From the NCBI GenBank assembly GCA_949752795.1, contig OX457068.1, positions 63,243,582 to 63,307,581 of the forward strand: 64,000 bases of DNA, read 5' to 3'. The position numbers were made by a program, and so were the translations under genes. Within the stretch, counting starts at the first letter, position 1; the number at the start of each line of letters is the position of its first letter. The notes below the pieces were generated by a model. That model saw only the letters and a program-made list of their open reading frames with translations, made no database searches and was not told the DNA's origin. This DNA is from Hyperoodon ampullatus. Its lineage: Eukaryota > Chordata > Mammalia > Artiodactyla > Ziphiidae. Of the stretch, positions 58,726 to 64,000 are shown piece after piece.

Positions 58726-58934
58726 GGGCTCCCCTGGTGGCGCAGTGGTTGAGAGTCCGCCTGCCGATTCAGGGGACATGGGTTCGTGCCCCGGTCCGGG
58801 AAGATCCCACATGCCGTGCCGCCGTGGAGCGGCTGGGCCGCTGAGCCATGGCCGCTGAGCCTGCGCGCCTGGAGCCGGTGCTCCGCAACGGGAGAGGCCA
58901 CAACAGTGAGAGGCCCGCGTACCGCAAAAAAAAA
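58726..58934 (+). mobile_element. CHR-2-type tRNA-derived SINE with internal insertion
   Basis: A complete copy with a short A tail. Around 58815-58826 it carries an extra TGCCGCCG-like segment absent from the other copies, apparently a local duplication. No target duplication was found. Confidence 0.88.
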
Positions 58935-59098
58935 GAAAATGAGGAAATGAGCCATTTCTTTCACACCAAGCTTGTCAAATAAAATGTATAACCACTCTTC
59001 TATAACTAATCAGCAAAGCACTTATGTTGTACCTCAGAGCTGACATGATATCTTTCCTTTATCCATTCATGCTATTTTTATTTCATTATATACGTATA

Positions 59099-59099
59099 C

Positions 59100-59130
<31 letters not shown>

Positions 59131-59146
59131 CACATATACATATATT
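59099..59146. repeat. (GT)n-(AT)n compound microsatellite
   Basis: About nine GT units, then about seven AT units, then an imperfect ACATATAC segment. Confidence 0.9.
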
Positions 59147-60967
59147 ATTTTATTATTCTATATTTGTTGAACAGCCATGCCAGGCTGGGGTTCAACAGTG
59201 AACAAACTAGCAAAGGCCCTGCCCCAGTGACACTTAATTTTGACCAGAGGGAGACAGATAAGCTAATAGGAGACACAACACATAATGTGTCAAATGGTAA
59301 AAAGTGCTGAGGAAAAAATAAAGGGTGGCAAGGGGAATAAGGAGTCTGGGGTGAGGAGATGCTCCACATAGGGTGGTCTTCTCCCTGAGAAGGTGACATC
59401 TGAGCAGGATATGAAGTAGGTGATGAGGAAACGGGTGGATCGGGAAAAGAATGGTCCAGAAGAGGACTGGCACCTGCAGTGGCCTGAGGCATGAGCACAG
59501 TGGCTCCTTCTGGGGCTGGCAAGGGGTCCAGGGCAGGTGGCAGGTGAAGCAGCGCCACCTTTCTGCGGCCCCTCAAAGCCATCTAGGAGGGAGGTGACCA
59601 ATGTCGTCTTCTGAGCAAAGAACTCAGCTGGGCCCCCAGGAGTCTGGGGGTTCGGCCTCCCCCCACCCCGGGGCTTGCAGACTGCCCTCCTCCCCTCCCA
59701 CAGTCCTCCGCTGTCCCCAGGTCCACAGAAGGAGCTGGGATGGGTGCTCAGGAAGGCCCTCTTGGAGAAGGTGCAGGCCCTCCCCACCCAGCTCAGAGAG
59801 GAAGTGCCTGCCGGCTGGGAAGCCTTTGCAGGAGGATTAATGCGCATAATTATCAGGTTCCACGTACTCCCTCACCCGGTCTCCATCCTGACTCACTAGT
59901 GACTCACTTTATTTCCCTGACGGTAAGAACCTCAGGGGGAAAGGGAAGTGCGTTCATTCCCCAGGGTTTGCCTGTGGAGCCTTTCATTGGGGGCAACAGA
60001 AAAGATGCTGCAGGTGAAGCATCCTGAGTTCAGGAATGGGGGGGCGCTCCCCAGGCTGACCCCCCCATGCTCTCCACCCCCAGAGGGGAAAGAAGGCTGG
60101 TGGTGCAAGTGGTGGGCACTGGCATGGGTGGGGGTCCGCAGGCGAGTGGCAAAGGGCTGACCTCCTTGAAAGGCCCTTGGTGTCAGTGAGCCTCCTGGAT
60201 GCCAAGGCCATCCATGTTTTTGAGGAAGCCTCTGGCTAAGGAGTGGCCCGCGGGGAGTCCAAGTACAGCCAGTGCCAAGGTGAAGGGAGGCGAGGGTGCA
60301 CACGGGGGCACCAGCCATAGGAGGGGTCCAGAGAGAGAAACCAGATGAGCTCCAGGCACAACTCTGGGGCAACCTCGCCCCACCCCAGCCTCTGCATCAC
60401 AGAGAAGCTGGGCTCCCCCCTGGCCAACCTGCAAACAGTCCTGCTCCCCTGGCTGGCGTTCCAGACCTCTACTGTCAGGGCCAGACCCAAAGAGTGGGTA
60501 CCCTAGGCCATCCAAAAATGTTACAGCCCTTCCAACTACTCTTTGTCAAATCTTTGCTCAACATTTATTTCAAGCCTAAGGGGGGCCACTTTCAGGAGGA
60601 ACATGGGGTACCATGGGGAGGCGCACACCAGCCCTCCAGCTTCTTCCGGGACTCAGGCTGCAGACAGCACACCACAGAGAGCAGAGTGGGGACCCCCTCC
60701 CTCCTTGGACGGCAGTAGAGTGATGGGGACATGGGGGAGGGTTCCCTCAAACACTTATCCAAGCATTCATTCCAACTACTCTCTCTGTCAAGAGCGCCCA
60801 TTAATTCTATTTTCTCCATCCTATGGCAGCCCCCAGATTCTACGTGTGCAGGTGCCTCCGAGGTTAGCATCTCACACTGTTGGCCAGACCTGTGGAACCC
60901 AGTCCAGCTAAACTTCTCCAATCGTTTCATTCCTGCCCCAGCCTTGCCTCCCTCTTAATTCCTTTGG

Positions 60968-61393
60968 CTGTTATGGGTTGAATTGTGTCTCCCTGCCCCC
61001 CAAAAAACAAATCATATGTTGAAGTCCTAATCCCAGGGTGACCTTATTTGGAAATAGGGTTGTTGCAGATGTAATTAGTTAAATTAAGATGAGGTCACAC
61101 TGGAGTACGGTGGACCCCTAATCCAATATGACCTGTTCTCTTATAAAGAAAGGGAAATTTGGACACAGACACGTGCACAGGAAAAAAACCTGTGTTAAGA
61201 TGAAGGCAGAGATCTACCAGCCAAAAAATGCCCCAAATTACCAGCAAATCACCAGAAACTAGGGGAGAGGCATGGGGTTCCTTCTTCCTCTCGGCCCTCA
61301 GAAGGAACCCCCTTGCAGACACCTTGATCTTAAACTTCAGCTTCTAGAACTGTATGACAATAACATTCTGTTGTTTAAGCCCCCAGACTATGG
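60968..61393 (+). mobile_element. Old LTR-like repeat
   Basis: Second copy of the family at 30130-30515: 'gggttgaattgtgtctccct', 'gaccttatttggaaataggg', 'ccctaatccaatatgacctg', 'gaccttgatcttaaacttca'-like end and 'ctgttgtttaagcccccaga'. No internal retroviral sequence is present. Confidence 0.6.
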
Positions 61394-61395
61394 TA

Positions 61396-61480
61396 CAGTC
61401 AGCCCTTCGCATTGGCAGGGTCCAAGTCCACGGTTGGTTGAAGCCATGAATGTGGAATCCGCAGATACAGAGGCTGACTG
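61396..61480. mobile_element. 85-bp Tigger-like miniature element
   Basis: Ends are inverted, CAGTCAGCCCTTCG on the left and AGAGGCTGACTG on the right, and the element is flanked on both sides by TA (61394-61395 and 61481-61482), as expected for a Tc1/mariner-group insertion. It sits exactly at the 3' edge of the LTR-like repeat. Confidence 0.75.
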
Positions 61481-61769
61481 TAAGGAAGCTGAGCATCTGT
61501 GGGTTTGGGTATTTGTTTCTCCCAATAACCCCAGCCCCCTCTATGCATGGCATCACACACACACCTCCTGGCTTACCTGCCCCACTTCCATCCCTCCACA
61601 GTCCAGGGCCTCGGCAGGACCTGTGGGCCCCCTCAAAAGGTCTGGCAAAGCCCAACCTGTGACAAAAGCATCTAGGCCACCCACTCATACTACCTAAGAC
61701 TAAACCGAGACCAGAGAGGCCATTGGCCTCAGAGCGCCAGGGAACAAAAAGAAATGTAAAAGCCTTCAG

Positions 61770-62053
61770 TGACTTCCATCACCTGCTCCTCCAGCCTCAG
61801 CACCCCAGCCTGTCCCCCAGAGTATCTCCAACCCCAGTCTCTGCAACCCACTAGTTCTCCGAAGCCCACATCAAGTCCCACCTCGCTACTCACCATCCTG
61901 ATTGCTGTCTCCTCTGAAACCTACAAGATTTATAGTCTTTGTCACACAATTCCAAATGTATTTATATACATACCATCTTACCTATTTTTCATGTTTGTCC
62001 CTTTCAGCGTTCTGTAAGTTCCTTAAGGACATGTAGCATACTTAATAATTCTT
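61770..62053 (+). mobile_element. L2 LINE 3' region, split by a SINE
   Basis: It runs from 'ttccatcacctgctcctcca' through 'agtctctgcaacccactagt' to 'gttccttaaggacatgtagc' and continues after the SINE at 62386. It is old, with no frame. Confidence 0.6.
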
Positions 62054-62375
62054 TTTTTTTTTTTTTTTTTAATGACATGTCAGTTTACATTATTTATTTA
62101 TGTATTTATTTTTGGCCGTGTTGGGTCTTCGTTTCTGTGCGAGGGCTTTCCCTAGTTGCGGAGAGCGGGGGCCACTCTTCATCGCGGTGCACGGGCCTCT
62201 CACTGTCACGGCCTCTCTTGTTGTGGAGCACAAGCTCCAGATGCGCAGGCTTAGTAGTTGTGGCTCACGGGCCCAGCTGCTCCGCGGCATGTGGGATCTT
62301 CCCAGACCAGGGCTCGAACCCGTGTCCCCTGCATTGGCAGGCAGATTCTCAACTACTGCGCCACCAGGGAAGCCC
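62054..62375 (-). mobile_element. CHR-1-type tRNA-derived SINE
   Basis: Reverse-oriented copy with a T-rich tail at 62054-62071 and the head at 62290-62375. A perfect target duplication, aataattctt, is at 62044-62053 and 62376-62385. It is inserted in an L2. Confidence 0.93.
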
Positions 62376-62569
62376 AATAATTCTTGAGTAACATCCTTTC
62401 TCGCCCAGCACAAAGCGGAATGAGTGTTTAATGGACATGCATTGACTGTAGGGAAAAAATTGGTGTATTCTCTTTGTACGCACCATTCATTCAACAATTA
62501 ATGTCTGGCTCTGTGCTAGGTCCTGGGAATTCAGAGATGAATAAAATATCTCTTACAAGGGTTTTACAA

Positions 62570-62740
62570 GCTGTGCAGACTTACAGAAGTTACTCATCCT
62601 CTCTGAGTATTAAATGAGGAGGATTGTATCTGTTTAACAGGATTATGGTGAAGATTAAATGAGATAATCTTCATTTAGGATTATCTGCTTAGGTCAGAGC
62701 CTCGCTCATGAACCCTTAATGAATATTAATAATTCATGTA
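62570..62740 (+). mobile_element. MIR SINE fragment
   Basis: It shows 'acagaagttactcatcctct', 'gtgaagattaaatgagataa' and 'acccttaatgaatattaata' in MIR order. Confidence 0.65.
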
Positions 62741-64000
62741 ATTACCTGATGAATCCATCACCTGTAGGTGTATGTATGTGGAGGGGGAGGTCCCTACACA
62801 TAGGGTTAAGAGCTAAGTTTGAGAATTATTGGATGAGAGCCTATTAGATGAGAAGTGAATAGGCCTGGATAAGTCAAAGGGGAGAAACCAGATCCTCTAA
62901 GAGGTAAAATTTGCCTGGAAAGTACAAATACCAAAAAGAAAAAAACTAGAGAGAGATGGGTGAGGGCGAGGAGTGAGAGGCTAGCTCTGCATCCCTGAGG
63001 GACATCTGGGGAAGGGACAGGAAGCTGATTAATACCCACCACCTAGTGCAAGCTGGGCGCAGAGAGCCCAGAGCCAGGACTAGAGGGAGGCAAGCAAGGC
63101 ACCCAGGGCACAAAATCGAGGACGGCCCCACCCTCCACCCTGTGCAAGCGCAGGGTCGATACCTGAGAGGGAGCCTCCTTAAACTTTGTCCCCTGGGTGC
63201 CTCGCTTGCCTCCCCCCAGTCCCAGCCCTACAAGCAGGTGCCCCATCAAAACTTGCTCTGACCAGCAAAACTGGAGCGGTTCTGCCAGCGAAGCACAGAC
63301 CCCAGGCGGTGGTCAGCTCAGCCCCTTCCTCCTCTCTAGGGCGCCCTCCATCTCCACCCTGTCCCCGCTAGGCACCGTCCCCCTCCAGAGCCACCCCCCG
63401 GTAGATCCTCCAGTCCCTGTGATCCCCACCTTCTGGGGCTGTGCCTGTTTCTCCAGGCAGTCAAACAGAGGGCTTTACCCCTCGGTAGGGGGAGAGTTGG
63501 ATCAGCGGTGAGAGCCTTCGAATGTGCACTTGAGACACAGCACGAAGTCAGGCTGTACTTTTCCTTGACCCAGTTTCATATCCTCAAGCTTCAGGCCTGC
63601 ACCAGCCATATGCAGGCAGCCCAGATCTGCCCCCTTGAGGCACAGGAAAGAGGAAGGCTGGAGGGAAGACAGAGTATAGAGGAGTCCTGTCTACACCAGG
63701 CAGGACAAGGCAGGCCCAGCCTGGGCTCCTGCCTGCTGTCCAGTCACACAGAAGACAACAGGACAGTGCTGGGCAGCCTGTGCTAAGTACACACAGCACA
63801 AGCGCTATGAATTCAGAGCAGGGGAAGCGCACTGTGGGCTGAGAACAAAAGGAGAAGCAGGATTTGGACTGGCAGAGGGACAGGCGGGAGGCATAGCAGG
63901 TGGGAACACAGTGTGGGTAAAGGCACAGAGTCAGGACAGATGTGATGTGTATAAAAGACCCTTGGCTGGCAGGAGCGATGTTCTTCTTTAAGAGTAGGGC

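Larger units (their letters stand above)
33068..64000 (-). other. ST8SIA5: ST8SIA5 intron 1 (3' part)
   Basis: At least 30.9 kb of intron lies upstream of exon 2. Exon 1 (43 codons with the transmembrane anchor) was not found and should lie beyond 64000. Recognised repeats are listed separately. Stretches where I see nothing specific are 33070-33600, 33870-34130, 34510-35200, 39260-39540, 39600-40380, 43700-45250, 45400-46960, 47860-49280, 49660-51270, 55120-55850, 56260-57640, 59300-60960 and 62760-64000; they contain only weak MIR- or L2-like words. A long-isoform cassette exon may hide here but could not be identified. Confidence 0.75.

Noticed and set aside
6325..58964. Recurrent 60-80 residue proteins with 'GSSRT.ARTRVPCIGR'-like text at nine places
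   Set aside because: They are translations of the CHR-2 SINE copies on either strand, so their similarity reflects a shared transposon, not a gene family.
59290..59847. 185-codon minus-strand frame
   Set aside because: Low-complexity Ser/Pro-rich translation with no domain and no exon signals.
33068..64000. ST8SIA5 exon 1 or a long-isoform cassette exon inside the window
   Set aside because: I looked for the membrane-anchor coding sequence on the minus strand and for a 108-base phase 2/2 exon but found no convincing candidate. A translated search would be decisive.

Overview
The window is nuclear DNA from a mammal, almost certainly a cetacean. It has spliced exons with GT/AG borders, long introns, and a dense layer of SINEs, L1 and L2 fragments, MIRs, hAT and Tigger DNA elements and old LTRs. 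The diagnostic signal is nine copies of a tRNA-derived SINE of the CHR-2 type typical of whales and dolphins, two longer CHR-1-type copies and two short relatives. Many copies still have clear target-site duplications. There is no bacterial, plasmid, phage or CRISPR content.

One protein-coding gene is supported: ST8SIA5 (alpha-2,8-sialyltransferase 5), on the minus strand. Six consecutive coding exons lie at 33067-32975, 22475-22389, 18992-18848, 15131-15019, 14241-14149 and 13080-12612. All splice phases agree, and the joined frame gives 333 residues ending in a stop. The family protein is 376 residues as I recall it, so exactly 43 residues (the cytoplasmic tail and Golgi membrane anchor) must come from a first exon beyond position 64000. 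The exons carry the luminal stem, sialylmotif L (exons 5 and 6), and sialylmotifs S, III and VS (terminal exon), which form one Golgi enzyme that builds polysialylated gangliosides.

Layout: 1-12611 is the 3' untranslated region plus downstream flank. It holds hAT, L1, SINE, L2 and MIR pieces, a purine-rich minisatellite at 11.2-11.4 kb and a unique AT-rich block at 3.6-4.1 kb. 12.4-33.1 kb is the exon-bearing part, with a CpG-rich terminal exon. 33.1-64 kb is the 3' part of a very long intron 1 and contains mostly repeats, with no second gene recognised.

No previously undescribed gene system is visible. The points most worth a second look are a predicted loss of an N-glycosylation sequon in the enzyme stem, two in-frame skippable stem exons, weak splice donors on exons 3 and 4, a DNA transposon ending 22 bases from a splice donor, a nested SINE/L1 insertion that can be dated by its duplications, a 94-bp tandem duplication, and a SINE tail that grew into a TA microsatellite.
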